Assembly: GCA_027603945.1 (NCBI GenBank)
Contig: JADIIU010000036.1
Coordinates: 1-64,000, forward strand
Direction: 5' to 3'
Length of the DNA: 64,000 nucleotides
Source of the DNA: Terramyces sp. JEL0728
Lineage: Eukaryota > Chytridiomycota > Chytridiomycetes > Rhizophydiales > Terramycetaceae
Part shown: piece by piece, positions 32,027 to 43,871 of the stretch
How the letters are laid out: each line of letters starts with the position of its first letter
How positions within the stretch are numbered: position 1 is the stretch's first letter
Notes under the pieces: generated by a model
Told to the model about the DNA's origin: nothing
Seen by the model: the letters and a program-made list of their open reading frames with translations, nothing else
Databases searched by the model: none
Position numbers and translations under genes: made by a program

Positions 32027-35000
32027 CCGTGTGCTACTTGCCTAATGCGACTCCGGCAATCGGGCCTCCCCTTTCATGCTCAATAGCTTTTCCTTTGGTG
32101 TCCATCCAAAACAGCAAAGAAATCGAGACTCGCAAGATTTCAACAAAAAACATCACCGGAAATATGATCATCGCAAGCTTTTATCTGCAGTTTACATACC
32201 GGTTTCAACAGGAAAACAAAATATTGCCGGGTTCAAAATACAGCCAGATTACCATTAATTGTACTGGAAATGGCAATGTATCCAATCGTCAAGGTGAAAT
32301 GACATCAGTAAACAGGAGCTGACTTTGGCCGACAATCGCTTGCTAGCCGGCGGATATCGGAACATAGTTGGCAGATTCGCCAGTGCATTACCGGACATGT
32401 ACCAAAACACTCTGTTATTTGGACGGTATAATCTACAATTCAATCTGAAACTCAAAAATTTCTCCGAAACAGAAATCAATATCACGTGAGACCCGGACTG
32501 TTCTTGGGTCAAGCGAGCACTTTCCATTGATTTTAGAATGTCTACCTGTTACTATTCTAATTTTACAGGAATAGCGCTAGACACAGAACCCAGATGTTCT
32601 TTAGGATATTACTGCCCGTTCATAACACCAAATAACCCAAATTCTATACCAGTTTTCTGCATACCTTCACCAGAATGTCAGTTTCTTAGACTGCAAGGTT
32701 TAGGCTGCACTGACGGATATCGCGGAGCACAGGGATTGTTTGAACCAACAGTTTGCACCAGGGGAAACTACTGTCCCACACCAAATGAAATTTACCCGTG
32801 CCCGGCAAAGCATTACTGTCCAACAGGCACATATCAACCAAGACAGTGTGATTTCTTTTCGGTTTGCCCGGAAGGAACTACCAGACAATTGTCGTTGAAT
32901 GGAGTAGTTGCGTGTTTATTGTTGGATTTATTATTAGTTGGCTTGATAATAAGACGAAGATCAATGGAAAAGAAGAGAACCTTTGTAGATAGTTTCAAGA
33001 CAGCGACAAAAGAAAAACAAAAAGTCAACCTCAAATTAGCAGACACATTTAAAAAGTCAATGAACGGAAAACAATTTCAAATGCATTTTAAATTCAAAAA
33101 TTTGGGGTATGATTTACCAGATGGGAGAAGATTACTGCAGAATGTTTCTGGAAAGATTGAAAGTGGAAAAATGACTGCCATAATGGGACAGAGCGGAGCT
33201 GGGAAATCAACTTTTATGAATTTACTCTGCGGAAAACTTTCAAAGACTTTTGGAAACCTTTGGATTAACGGCAAGGAAGTTCCCTTGGGCAAATTCAAAA
33301 AGATTTATGGGTTTGTTCCCCAAGATGATATCATGTACCGCGAATTGACTGTTCGGGAAAATATTTTGCATTCAGCTCGAATTCGGTCGCCATCTTCTTG
33401 GACTAATACGGAAATTGAAGCCCATGTAGATGCGGTATTGGATACCTTAAAGTAATTGTAAATTAACGATAGTTTGACAGATGTTGCCCACCAAATTATT
33501 GGAGATGAAAATGAGAGAGGTGTATCTGGTGGCCAGCGCAAAAGGGTAAATATTGGAATGGAAATTGCATCTACGCCATTGTGCTTATGCTTGGACGAGC
33601 CAACTTCTGGGTAATGCTTTACTAATGTTAGATTGGATTCCACAGCTGCACTAGAAGTCACTGAAATGTTGGGGAGTATTGCAAAGATTGGAATGACTAT
33701 TGTTGCTGTGATTCATCAACCTAGACCGGAAATCTTTAGAAGATTCGATAACGTAATGATGATTGTTCCTGGAGGAAGAGTTGCATACTTTGGACCAACA
33801 AACCAAGCAAAGAGGTATTTTGAAAGCATCGGATATATTGTAATATTTGGCTAAATTAGTTCCCTGCAGATTCCAACGAAGCTGATGTTTTGATGGACAT
33901 TTTATGTGGGAGAGGAGTGCACACATCGAATGGGTATACTTCGGAAGAACTTGCTGCACACTGGACGAGCGAATATGGCAGTGAAAAGAAAGCTGCATTG
34001 GAAAAAGATTATCCATCCTTCAACAATCCCGAGATTGCCCAACCAGATGAAAAGACAAGCCAAGAGGACTTTAACTCTTCAGAAACTGTAGTCACTGAAA
34101 ACACGGTTGACGAGGCTTTCCACGACAACTCTACGGCGCTGGTAAACGAAAGAGGGGTGAACTTGATCCGTCAAATTTGGTATTGTCACAATCTTAGTAT
34201 ATTACAGCAATACCGTTCCCTATCGACTATAGCGTTAGAAATATTTGTTGGTGCAGGAGCCGGCAGTTTGATGGGAGGTGCCGTCAGCTCGATTTCTGAA
34301 ATGTACGCTGGCATGTTTATTAAACCATACACACTGCTATCCACTAGTCCATTCTATTGGCCGGTACCTCAGTTTGGATTGTTAACTGGATTAGCGGTTG
34401 CACTAAGTGCTGCACCTTCTGGAGTAAGGATCTTTTCGGAAGAAAGACCAATTTACTGGAGATACACTTCGTCAGGACATTCCGCAATTGCCTATTTCAT
34501 CGCAAGTAAAGTATTTACATTAGGGCAAGAATTTAGCTAGTTTGTACCGCATGGTCTACTCTTCCCTCCATTTTGCTTCAGTGTTATATTTCTTTGCAAA
34601 GCCAATGATTCCATTTTGGGCCCAGTTTACAATGATCCTCTTAATGTACTTTGGCGTCTATGGATTGTCTATTTTTGTATCAACAATTGTAAAAAGAGAA
34701 AACGCTACCCTGTTAGCAGTCGTTGTAGCGCTATTCTGTGCTGTGTTTTGTGGATATGGGCCAACTATCACACAAGCGAAATCCTGGGGCTTGTACTTTT
34801 TATGGGCAATTCAGTTCAACATGTGGGGATGCGAAGCGCAATGTAAGCTTATCGCTAACAGTAGTTTCCGAAACGCTGAAGGTTTATGAAAACGTATATG
34901 AAAACCAGTTTGCGATTGATGGGTTTGGATATACGCTTGACCGCACTTTATTTGATTTTTTGATGATGGTCGTCATCGGATTGGTTTGGAGAGTAATGGG

Positions 35001-35043
35001 ATATATCACTTTGGTCAGTTTGCATAAAAAGAAACAGAGATAA
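32002..35043 (+). CDS. ABCG-type half transporter (copy 2; 5' part disrupted or unresolved)
   Basis: The sequence matches 6823-9864 at every position I compared. Introns fall at 33452-33472, 33611-33631, 33840-33859, 34511-34529 and 34843-34861. The nucleotide-binding and membrane domains are intact from ATG 32538 (801 aa). The in-frame TGA recurs at 32487-32489, as does the upstream frame change, so whatever happened to the 5' part predates the duplication or was copied by gene conversion. Confidence 0.75.
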
Positions 35044-35094
35044 TAGATTATTTAGAATTGTATTTGGCATTTATTAACATTATTATATAAATAA

Positions 35095-35709
35095 TCAATC
35101 GTACGGGTTATCATTGTTTTGATACGAATAAATAGAACATTCAGAGTGCGGCGACAGTACCACTGGATCATAAGGGTTTTCCAAAAATCCTTCCACCGAA
35201 GCCGCGATTTGGAATGTTGGTGATTTCGGCTTGAAAGTTACGGTATTGTCGGAATTGAAATACAGTTCGTCAGTGTCCAGCAATGTTGATGCGAGGACAT
35301 CTGGTGATATTTTTGAAAGGTTGTATCCCTCCTGTGGTATTGTTAATGTGAGCTTTGGCAATATTGGCTTTTTCGGCGGAGATTCCAAATCCTGAAGAGG
35401 CATGCTTGATTCTGGTATAGATTCGCTTGGTGCATCATCAGTCGGTGTAGACTTCTTTTTCCAAGGCTGCCATTCGAAATTCGGGTGATTGGCTTTATGT
35501 TCCTCATGGGCTTGCTTTGAGAGTCGCTTGTAGTATTCCTTTACCTCCACTGATTCATTTTTCCAGCATTCCGAAGCGATTTTACTCACATCATGAGAAG
35601 CTATACTCCCATACTCCTTTACAATTTTATCCTTGATATCCCGTCTATAATAAAAAAATGAATTCATTGGCTTTTTGATTCTCTTTTCCGATTTAACTTT
35701 AGTGGCCAT
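35095..35709 (-). CDS. MATA_HMG-type HMG-box protein 1 (copy 2)
   Basis: 204 aa, as at 9916-10530, with Ser to Pro in the tail (PPKKPILPKL). The HMG box is unchanged; differences inside it are synonymous, consistent with purifying selection on both copies. Confidence 0.9.
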   Translation of the reverse strand: MATKVKSEKRIKKPMNSFFYYRRDIKDKIVKEYGSIASHDVSKIASECWKNESVEVKEYYKRLSKQAHEEHKANHPNFEWQPWKKKSTPTDDAPSESIPESSMPLQDLESPPKKPILPKLTLTIPQEGYNLSKISPDVLASTLLDTDELYFNSDNTVTFKPKSPTFQIAASVEGFLENPYDPVVLSPHSECSIYSYQNNDNPYD

Positions 35710-35899
35710 TGAGAAGGTGGTGTAGTTTGATCGTCTAGTTATTAATTATCAAATACGCGGTATGCAGCCAGCCTTATTATTTGAAAATAAAGATTCCGAA
35801 ACCCCGATGGCACATGGACAATTAAGAAATAAGTGTGAGCGGAGCTGCGGATATAATCATGCTAACCTCAAAGGTGTTCTACAAATATAGTATATAATT

Positions 35900-36607
35900 T
35901 TATTGAAATAGCACAAGCAACTTTTCCACAAACTTTGTGCCTACAAGCGAGCTCAGGACTTTCTTCTTTTCCTCCACAGACTTTATCAGAGAATTTTGCG
36001 AGTCTGGCAAATTGGCTTCTTGTTGAAGGTACACGGCAAACAACTCGATGCACTTGTGACTAATGTTATCTCTGATTTACCTTACGCTTTCAGATTTCCA
36101 GGCTGTTAGTGTAGAACAAATCAACTCCAGCCCTCCATTATTTTCAAATATCCTTTTGGTTTCCACAGAATCAACCAGTACTGCCTGTAGCGTTTCAAGA
36201 ACATTTACCAGCACTTGCTGATCTACGGTAGCAACAAACGACAGCAGGATATTCATCCGTTGATTTAACGCAACCAGCTTCTTTGAAGGATAATGTAATA
36301 GTGCCATTCCTTGGATTAGATTCAAGCTGGATATGACATCCTGAGACAAGCCTTTAATCAACGGCGATTTTGGCTGCTTTATTATTTCAAACAGGAATCT
36401 TTGAATATCGCAATTTCGTGACGTTTGAGAAATCAAGAATACCTCCTGCTCTTCAATCGCTAGCTGCACTATTATTGCTTTGAGACTATGCAGCCCTAGG
36501 GTCCTGTTTTCATCCTTTATGCAGCCATCAATCCGCAAATTTATATTCGACTTTATTTTCTCTATTCTTGTCCATTCCGCAATTGAGCTGCTGTGTGTCG
36601 ACAACAT
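35900..36607 (-). CDS. Cdc14-like SIN component (copy 2)
   Basis: 228 aa with a 21-nt intron at 36060-36080. It differs from copy 1 by Gly to Arg and Ser to Gly near residue 25 (NLRIDGC), Asn to Thr (VETKRIF) and Asn to Ser at the splice junction. The frame is intact. The ATG is 26 bp after the Cdc16 stop, as in copy 1. Confidence 0.75.
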
Positions 36608-36633
36608 TACGCGAAAAAAGTTTAAATATTATA

Positions 36634-38765
36634 TTACTCTGATGAATATCCATCGTCCAAATCCATGTCGATATCCATGTCTGGAGTCTCAGTGATACCA
36701 AAAATGTTTACTTCTGGCTCTTCTGGTATTGAAAGATCATCTGAATACGACGGCTCGAATGGATTACTGATTCGAGACCTCAGTTTTCTGGGCAGAGCTT
36801 TTTGTTCTGGCTGAAAGTTCAGGAGCCCTCTTCGAGGCCCAGTACCTGGAGGCGAAACATTGACCCCCTTCTTCGTTCGAGGGGATTTTCGTGTTCTGGG
36901 TGGTGACGAGTCCACAAACGGATCGGATTTCGAGGAGATGTTGTATTCAAAGAGGATTTCGTCTGGGTTTGATAGTATGTCGGAATCGTCCAAGTTTTCA
37001 ATGTCCATTTCGTCGTCTTTTGCCTTTTGCTTTAATTGCTCGACATCAATGGCCCAAATACTGTCTGGGAGTATGGACAGCGGCTTTTCAGCGTCATGGA
37101 CAATTTCGTTTATAATTTCACCCAAAATATCCTGGCAATATTTGCTGCTTGTGTTTATAGACAATGCCTATGTTAGCCGAACGCACCTTTGAAATCCACT
37201 CAACAGCCTCTTGCAGGTTACTTTCAAAATAGGCTACCAGTCCGAGACCAATATAGGCAGACTCTAATGCAGTAGTTTCACATGTGACCAGCAGGAAATT
37301 GCGTCTTGCCTCTTCATAATTACTAATCTAAACAACAAATTACCCTAATTTGCGGTGAGCATGAGCAAGATTGCAATAGGTAGCCGACCATTGTTTTGTT
37401 GATACTTTTGTACGCTCTAATATTTCACACACCATTGTAAAATACTTTATGGCGCTGGTATATCTACTTAAAATACAATTACTGCTCATTTGCGTATTCT
37501 AAAACCCCCATTTCATTCAGTAATAGCGGGTCAGATTGACACTTTTCAAAAGCCAAGTTGTAAAAATCTTGAGCAAGAGCATAGTTTTCCAATTGGACGT
37601 GTTCCATCCCAATATACAGTAGAGGCAAATGAACTCTATCGTCAGGTTCGCTTACCCTAACAGCACTTTGCTTGCACTCGAGTAAGTAGAAATTGCAGAA
37701 TCGTACTCGCCTTCCAAGGAAAATGAATGGCCGAACGCAATCCAGCCTGGACCGAAATGTGGATTCATCTGTACAGTTTTACTGAAATACCTCCTTGCTT
37801 CAATGAATTTCCCGATGTGATAATAATAAACACCAACACCAAACCAAGCAACACAGCTTTTTGGAAACAGATCAACTAGCTCATGTACAAGCACAAACAA
37901 AACATTAACCTTGGATATCTGCGACAAGCAAATAATATAAGGAACCAGTAAATCCACATTGTACTTGTTGGGCTCCAGCGCTCTATGGTTATTGAAACAT
38001 ACTCTTCCAAAATATCATATGCGGGTTTAAAATCATAGTTTGCCATATAAACTTCAGCTTTTGATAACGACGCCAGTATGCATCTTGATAATCCAGCTTT
38101 GCGTATCGTCTCGATTGCATCGCCGAATATCTCTTTTTTGCAATACTTGGACAACTTTGAAATATATAGCGATTGGATGATATCTGCTTCTGTTCCGGTA
38201 TATTTATCCAGTGGCAAATCATGAATTATCTGTTCCCCTTCTACGGTTGAAATCAGGTAACTGTCGAGCAACGAGTCGAATGCCTAGTTGAATCAAAATG
38301 TACTTGGTAGCAGTGCGGATCAATGTTCAATGCTTTGACAAAACACTGTTTTGCGAGTTCTTTTGAAGCTTTATTTTGAAGCGCAGCTCCTTTAATCTGC
38401 CATAATAACGAATCAACTGATATCTCTGTCATTTGCAGCAATCCATCAAAATCTGAAGAGACTGGCGATTCTAATTCCTCCAATATTTCCTCCCATTTTT
38501 CCAATTTCGACAGCAATTGGCATTTCAGCAAGCTTTTCCTTTTCGATTTCGGTATCCGCTTTGTCAATTGCAACCCTTCCAACCAGTTGCTATTGTGGTA
38601 TTGTATCACTGCTAAACTGTAAATATCCAATGGATCATCTCTGGTTAACAATTTATACCTAGGATTATTCATATTCTTATCTGCAATACAGATCAATTTT
38701 TCTCCCCAGAATAATGCAGTTGGAAAAGACAGACTGTTTACAGCTTCATCCCTCCATCTCCGCAT
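36634..38765 (-). CDS. CDC16: Anaphase-promoting complex TPR subunit Cdc16/APC6 (copy 2)
   Basis: Seven exons, 670 aa, same intron positions as copy 1 shifted by 25,180. A handful of conservative changes (Thr to Ala before WFGVGVYYY, Lys to Arg in GLSRCIL, Asp to Gly in QDILGEI). In the intron at 37168-37186, TTAAC of copy 1 is CTAAC, which fits a pyrimidine at that branch-motif position. Two full-length copies of an APC subunit is unusual dosage for a core complex. Confidence 0.9.
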
Positions 38766-39573
38766 CTTGGCAATTGCTTCATCTCATTAATAAAATGGAA
38801 CCTTTCTCTTGTTCTACATCTAATTTCTTTACTTTTTTCTTGGCAACCTTTTTCACCAACTTTGTCATTTGTGATTGGTTTTTGTTTGTCCAGATTTTGG
38901 ACTGGATCTGGTAGTGCAAGTGGAAAATGTAATGCATTGCGATATCCAGTTGGTTAGTTATCATCTACCACCAGTCATCCCGCCATCTTTCAGGAACTTG
39001 AAGTAGAATTTGTATGCTTGGCAAGAATCTTGAATTTGCAGGACTGGTTTGCTGAGCTCCGTTAAATGTAATCTCCAATTCAAGGATTATCGTATTAACG
39101 ATGGCTGCAGATATACTGTGTAATATAATAATTGCCCGCACTAGCATGACTTTCCAGTATGGAATATTTTACACGCACAACCATTTTACACAATAATTTA
39201 TACTAACACTATTTTCCTGAGCATTTCCGATGAGGATATCGCTTATTTGCAAGCAACCAAGTAAACCTGACTCATCCTCATCATCCGGACACCACATGGA
39301 AGACTATCCAACTCACAAAGTCCTGAACCTTCATTAACCTTTGCATGGCCGGAACCTCCATCCCCCAATCGGCTCCGAATCTTCCAGAGGTTCTATTCAC
39401 TTTTGCAATAAGGGGTTCTTGCGTGGCGGAGCCTGATTTTGAACTTTCCTCCCCCCAACTTTGCCTTTGGATTTTCGCTGTGTGACCTTTGGAGTCACCA
39501 ATATATAAAGCGCATCCAGCAATTGGAAAATCTCAAAACCAGTTTACGAAAGGAAACAAACGGGGACCAATCA
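38766..39573. other. Intergenic, indel-rich between the copies
   Basis: Counterpart of 13586-14430, about 37 bp shorter. Open frames on both strands are broken relative to copy 1. Only the HMG-box gene 2 promoter is recognised. Confidence 0.6.
39498..39509 (+). promoter_or_regulatory. CCAAT-TATA core promoter of HMG-box gene 2 (copy 2)
   Basis: The same CCAAT overlapping TATATAAA as in copy 1, retained although the surrounding spacer has diverged by indels. Confidence 0.65.
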
Positions 39574-40329
39574 ATGTCAACTGAAAAAGAAACAACAGTC
39601 AAGAAGCCTAGCAATTCGTTCTTTATTTACCGCAAAGCAATGAAAGACAGGATAGTTAAAATGTACGGCGTTACCAAATCTCATCAAGTATCTAAAATCG
39701 CCAGTGAATGCTGGAAACAAGAACCTCCAGAGGTAAAGAGTTTTTAATTTCAGGTTCGCCAATATTTCATGAGTTTGTCCGCTGCAGCCCACAACGAGTT
39801 TAAGCTTGCAAACCCATCATTCAACTGGCAGCCATGGAAGGGAAAGGAGGATAAAGTATCAAAGAGAAGAAATTCTGTTACTTCGCCCCTCAAGGTGTCA
39901 AAATCACTGGAAACCATAACAAATGCACCTACTTCGCCAATGAGATATTCAAAATCATTGGAAGGAATCTCATACAAGGATGATAAATCTACTCCTCCAA
40001 GGCCTGTAATTTCAATTCCAGTTCGTCATCAACGCTCATTGTCAATGGAATACTCTTACGGCTCATGTCCTGAATTGTCTTATATTACACCGTCGCCATC
40101 AATTACTTCATCGCCTACTTCAACATTTGTAAATTCACCAGCAAACACACCAGTGTCATTGGACGTTCTTCTCGCAACAGATTTGGGAGATCTAACTCCT
40201 ACTCTCTCTTGTCCAATGCCAATTTCTGATGAAAACAGTTACAGCTTGGTAGATTCCTTGTTCAACATGCATTTTGATGAAACCATGTTGAAGGCAGAAG
40301 GATTTGACCACTACCTGGAAAATATGTAA
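39574..40329 (+). CDS. MATA_HMG-type HMG-box protein 2 (copy 2)
   Basis: 244 aa with a 21-nt intron at 39733-39753. It differs from copy 1 by one extra Thr (EKETTVKKPSNSF), one extra Pro (DKSTPPRPVIS), Thr to Asn (DENSYS) and Asn to Ser near the C-terminus. The HMG box is unchanged. Both size changes are whole codons, which supports a translated product. Confidence 0.9.
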
Positions 40330-40828
40330 ATACAATGTAAATAATTGGAGCACCTCATACCACTGCATATACCTCATCTCATTGTCATTTTAGTTTAATA
40401 AAAACATGATTTGTAAAGTTTAGTTTGCTCGAGAGCGGTCTAAAAGTAGAATGACAACCAGCAGATCTATGAATCCTAAATCTTTGACTTTCATATTCCT
40501 TGTTGTCACTGATAATAGCACGCCACGTATTCTCTATTCACACGAATGGGGCTCAGGCACAAGAGCACTAAAGCAAAGACAAGAGTAATTCAAGGGTCTT
40601 TCATTAATATTAGAGCAGAGCGTCTTGTAGTACCCCGGCGATTATTTCATTGAAAGGCAAGCTCATTGCCATAACATTTCGTAACTGTACAAATGTATGC
40701 ATACCAGCATATGTCTTTCACGTCGTAATACAACAAGCCCTGTACTAGGAGCGTGCAGGTTTAAATAAGCAACACTAAATCGATGGTGTGAGGTATTGAA
40801 ACAATTTTTATTTACATTTTATAGATTT
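40330..40828. other. Intergenic; no gene seen
   Basis: Counterpart of 15181-15721 with several small deletions relative to copy 1. AATAAA downstream of HMG-box gene 2 is kept. Confidence 0.55.
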
Positions 40829-41053
40829 TTAGTGCTGAAGTGTCTTGTAGAGCTTGTTGACATCAGTAACAAACCTTGGCTTTCCACTGGAATTTCCAAG
40901 CATCAAATCCCTCTTTTCAATAATCTTCTGCATGACAACGGCATCATTGATTGATCCAGTAAAAGCCCTTTCGTCAGAGTAAAACATTGACGGAGGCAGT
41001 CCTTTCTTGTCTGTGATTGTTTTCAGTGTTCGTCTTGAGATTCTGGTGAGCAT
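40829..41053 (-). CDS. Small conserved basic protein, 74 aa, function unknown (copy 2)
   Basis: Protein identical to 15722-15946; the nucleotide differences I see are synonymous (for example GTAACA to GTGACA-type third-position changes), while flanks carry indels. This supports a real coding gene. Confidence 0.6.
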   Translation of the reverse strand: MLTRISRRTLKTITDKKGLPPSMFYSDERAFTGSINDAVVMQKIIEKRDLMLGNSSGKPRFVTDVNKLYKTLQH

Positions 41054-41543
41054 ATGGGATTTTCGATTGTATTCAGTGTGAGAGTTTTATACTGGTGAGG
41101 CTTGCTGCATGAATAATGTGATCTGGCTGGGGCTTTGCATCTCCATTAAATGAACCGCGCGCATTGATAAATTACAGTGATAAGGAACGATAAATGTGCC
41201 CAGGAAATTTAATTTAATTACATTTAATTAAACCCTACTTTCGCGGTGTTTGGAATAGCAGAAATATAGGGAATAAGAGTGAAACTGCGGTGTTTCTTTT
41301 TTTCGTCCGGAATCTCATGCCTCTGGATCAAGTGATTGCTCCCCAGAAAATTGCAATTCTCAGCCAACCAATTTGGCATCAATTAGGAACGACTTTCTCC
41401 TCTTTTGACCCATATTAAATATTGGTTTCGAACAAAGCAGTTTCTTCAATGAATCATCCTAAATCAACATGAAAAATCAATAAAATTACTCAATCGGGAA
41501 ATCCACGTTCAGAAACATGGGTCGTGTTGAATAACAGGATATA
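41054..41543. other. Intergenic; no gene seen
   Basis: Counterpart of 15947-16455, slightly shorter through small deletions near 41390-41460. Confidence 0.5.
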
Positions 41544-43440
41544 TTAGACAGCTACGGCAGTTTGATAATCTGATGGATCCCACATTTTAGATTGGATAAA
41601 CTCTTTCCATGCCATTCCTTTTGGAGGGTATCTGTTAGCAATACCCATTTCACTAGCAATTTCACACACCCTGATTGCGATTTCAAGAGAAAGTTCTCGT
41701 ATTGAATTTACTTCTGGGCATAATTTGCCTGCATCGTCGTAGTCGACCCGATTAGCTATTATTAGGGCTGCTTCCTGGAAGAATTCATCTGGCACAGTTG
41801 ATGACAAACAGGTAGTTACCCCAAGGCCGATTCCGGGAAAGATGTAGTAATTATTCACCTGATTGGAGTGATATGCTATACCATCAATCTCTACATCTTC
41901 AAATGGACTGCCGCTGGCAAACAAAGCATTGCCTTTACTATGCTTGAAAGCTACATTAACGCAGGTTACCATCATACGCTGTACATTCTGAATTCTTTGT
42001 TGGGTTCGATAACGCAAATATAACTGGCCTTTCAACATGTGCAGCCATTTCTTCAATGACTTCTTTGGTGAATATGCCCTTGGTTAGGTACAATTACCCC
42101 GCAACCACTCAGCCCAAGCAAGACTGTTGGTTTTACTTTTTCAACAACTTCAAGCAAGCTCATTCCATCCTTCAGGTCTTTTCTTTGGTAGGGAACTTGC
42201 AAATTAGTGACTGTCTGGTGTGGTCGTTCACGACCTATTAATCCCAAATTATCCACAAGGTAAAACCTTTCATAAGCTTCTTCTTTGGTATCTACCAGCT
42301 TGAGTTTTTTCATTGCCTCTACTATTGTATCACAAACGCCAATTCCTGCAGATCCAGCCCCAACACACACAATTCTTTCCTTTCCAAGATCCCAAAATTC
42401 CTTTCCCCTAGCTTTTAGAGAGGCATAAACTCCGGCTAATGCAATCGCCCCAGTTGATTGAATATCGTCGTTGAAACAGCATAGTTTGTTGCGATACTTG
42501 TTCAGAATCTCCTGTGCGTGTGGATTTTTGAAATCTTCAAATTGAACTAGACATCTCGGCCCTGCAATTAATAGATGTTACATCTAGAGTATACAGCATG
42601 AAGGAATTCATCAACCAGTGAGTAGTAGTCTTTCCCTTCCAATCTTGGAATAGGCAATCCAACATACAGCGGATTGTTTCGCAGCTCGGCATTATTTGTT
42701 CCTACATCCAACACAACAGGCAATACGTTATTTGGATTCAACCCGCCCGCTGCAACATACAGAGCTAGTTTTCCAACAGGAATGGGCATCCCATTACTTC
42801 CTAAATCGCCCAGTCCAAGAATTCTAGAACCATCTGTTACGACTATAACTTTAACTTCGCTAGTCCAGTTATATGTCATTGAAGAAAAGTGTCCCCTGTC
42901 AGCTGCTGAAAAGTACATTCCTCTTGCCTGTCTATATATTGTGTGGTTCTTTAAACAAGCTTGCCCAACAGTAGGAGTATATATGATAGGCGCTGGATTA
43001 GTAGGCTGGTACCTAATTTTTTGAATTCATCCATCAAAACCCGGTAAAACAAAGTTTCATTTCTATCAGCTAAAGCACCCAAATCTTTATATAATTGCAA
43101 ATCAATCCATTCTTGCTTACTCCCTTCTTCAGTCCGGTCAGCATCCAAATACTGAAAGTTTCTTTGTAGTTGTGCTTCCATTGTCAATACGCGCGGTGGT
43201 AGCAGCCCTCTCAATCGCAGCCGCTCTCTTTCTGATAATGAAAAGGCGGTTCCTTTGTTGAGTATCGGGTCTTTGAGTACATCTCGCCCGCGTTTAGTTG
43301 TAGTCAAGACTTCCAATTGATAACGTCTACATTAACAAATTGTACTTTGATTCCTTGTCTTTAAATCCGTAAATTAGCTTGGCTTCGGTTGCTTTGGAGT
43401 AGTAATTGGCTTTTTTAACGAATCTTGAAATGCGAAGCAT
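41544..43440 (-). CDS. Malic enzyme, probably mitochondrial (copy 2)
   Basis: Six exons, 599 aa, introns at the copy 1 positions plus 25,088. Arg replaces Pro after GLIG. Intron sequences carry changes that keep length and splice sites (the second intron has one T to G, the third one T to C near its 5' end). The presequence and all nucleotide-binding motifs are intact. Confidence 0.95.
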
Positions 43441-43871
43441 TTTCGGAAACTTTTTTGAGATTCCTTTCAGTTGGTAATTCTAATACCATTGTGAATTTTC
43501 ATTATGCACCTATCCAGGTATCGCAAAGCTTAACTATCTGGTGTTGAATGTAACTATGACGATATTAATGTTTCGGCTGCCTTTATTAATTAATTTATTC
43601 TACGAGGATGAGAGACAAATTGGTAATTTCAAAGACCACCGATAAACTTGTAAAGAATAGCTAGGGAACGCACAATTAGGATTGATCAGAATCTTTAGAT
43701 CTTTGGGCAAGTCGGATTCCTGAAATATAATTCCTGAATATAATTCCCGCCATCAAACAACCACCGCTTCATCGCCCAATAATTATCTCGGTAGATTATC
43801 TGGAGGTAATTTTAAGAGATGGCCGCAAGAGATTTTCCATCACTTCTGACTCGAAACTGAAAATTTTCTAA
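43441..43871. other. Divergent promoter region, malic enzyme / HIS4 (copy 2)
   Basis: As 18353-18778, with a short local duplication (CTGAATATAATTCC-like) near 43720-43740. No gene seen. Confidence 0.5.
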